From contig NZ_JAJNOD010000001.1 in assembly GCF_021044885.1 (NCBI RefSeq), positions 124,001 through 188,000 of the forward strand: DNA of 64,000 nt. The letters run 5' to 3'. Source of the DNA: Microbacterium nymphoidis. GTDB lineage: Bacteria > Actinomycetota > Actinomycetes > Actinomycetales > Microbacteriaceae. This document shows, piece after piece, positions 63,714 to 64,000 of the stretch. The notes beneath the pieces were generated by a model that was given only the letters and a program-made list of their open reading frames with translations, was not told the DNA's origin and searched no databases. Numbering within the stretch: position 1 is the stretch's first letter; each line of letters begins with the position of its first letter. The position numbers and the translations under genes were made by a program.

Positions 63714-64000
63714 CCCGCACGGAGGAGGCGGCCGCCCGATCCGCGCCCCCGACCCGCGTGGTGACGGCCCTGCGGATCACCGGGATCTACGTGGCGGGTC
63801 GCATCCTTACGCTCGTTTTCCTCTACATCGCGTCGGCGCTCGCCGCGCCGGGTTCCCGGTTCGGTCCGGGCCTGGGCATCGAGAGGTTCATCACGGGCTG
63901 GGACGGTCAGTGGTACTGGCAGATCGCGTTCCAGGGGTACCCGTCCCCGCTGCCGCTCACCGACACCGGGGCGGTGGCGGAGAACGCCTGGGCTTTCATG
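63701..64000 (+). CDS. PIG-V-like mannosyltransferase, 5' part only
   Basis: The first 100 codons of a membrane protein that runs off the right edge. GTG 63701 overlaps the dapE 3' end by 13 bp. A basic tail of about 25 residues is followed by a span (VAGRILTLVFLYIASALAAP) and then FITGWDGQWYWQIAFQGYP. The DG.WY..IA..GYP motif is the first-loop signature of GT-C glycosyltransferases of the GPI mannosyltransferase II (PIG-V) type found in actinobacteria. Acceptor unknown. Confidence 0.72.
   Translation, partial: MAELTRTEEAAARSAPPTRVVTALRITGIYVAGRILTLVFLYIASALAAPGSRFGPGLGIERFITGWDGQWYWQIAFQGYPSPLPLTDTGAVAENAWAFM

Overview
The window is one continuous piece of a high-G+C actinobacterial chromosome, most likely from Microbacteriaceae and probably Microbacterium or a close relative. 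The gene set fits this: a DUF4245 protein beside xseB/xseA, a succinylase-type diaminopimelate branch (dapC, dapD, dapE), the 7Fe ferredoxin next to dapC, a rifampin ADP-ribosyltransferase, and the gcvTHP operon under a tandem glycine riboswitch. Many genes start with GTG. Many have a TANNNT-like -10 box ending 6-8 nt before the start codon, which implies leaderless mRNAs. No rRNA, tRNA, CRISPR array, insertion sequence or phage gene was found.

Layout. 1-9106: housekeeping genes (exonuclease VII, ispH, fbaA/glpX, rmuC, a DEDDh exonuclease, a methyltransferase). 9182-14367: a large BTAD/NB-ARC (SARP/AfsR-type) regulator facing a DrrAB-type ABC exporter. The regulator has an overlapping 22-codon leader ORF, and the exporter promoter carries three direct repeats. 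14368-15441: ychF. 15442-31184: a mosaic of small single genes typical of an accessory zone: a DUF5677 protein with an empty flank, methyltransferase, GNAT, Fpg/Nei-like glycosylase, frameshifted pentapeptide-repeat gene, lipoprotein, VOC/YCII proteins, DUF4241 protein, AraC and CGNR regulators, arr, arfB, an acyltransferase, a GH3 lipoprotein, an orphan FetB permease and an AI-2E family protein. 31275-35935: a cysteine-rich 40-residue ORF, a DHA2 efflux pump, a DUF1345 protein and an ABC exporter. 35995-40715: glycine riboswitch plus gcvT-gcvH-gcvP and a long terminator. 40949-41740: CPBP protease. 42203-54194: two complete oligopeptide-type ABC operons facing each other tail to tail around a small PH-domain gene. 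54534-58604: typA, an XRE-cupin regulator divergent from azlCD, and a membrane protein. 58671-64000: fdxA, dapC, gltA, dapD, dapE and the start of a PIG-V-like mannosyltransferase.

Genes that work together: xseA/xseB form one exonuclease. fbaA and glpX are opposing carbon-flux enzymes read divergently around a palindrome. drrA/drrB form an exporter next to a candidate regulator. gcvTHP degrades glycine under riboswitch control. Each Dpp-like operon encodes one binding lipoprotein, two permeases and a fused double ATPase. azlCD is probably controlled by the adjacent XRE-cupin protein. dapC, dapD and dapE supply succinylase-pathway steps to meso-diaminopimelate and lysine, although they sit in different transcription units.

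The observations most worth following are the leader ORF plus direct-repeat architecture around the regulator/DrrAB pair, the leaderless cysteine-rich microprotein at 31287-31409, and the small zinc-ribbon-like gene with its palindrome at 24276-24495.
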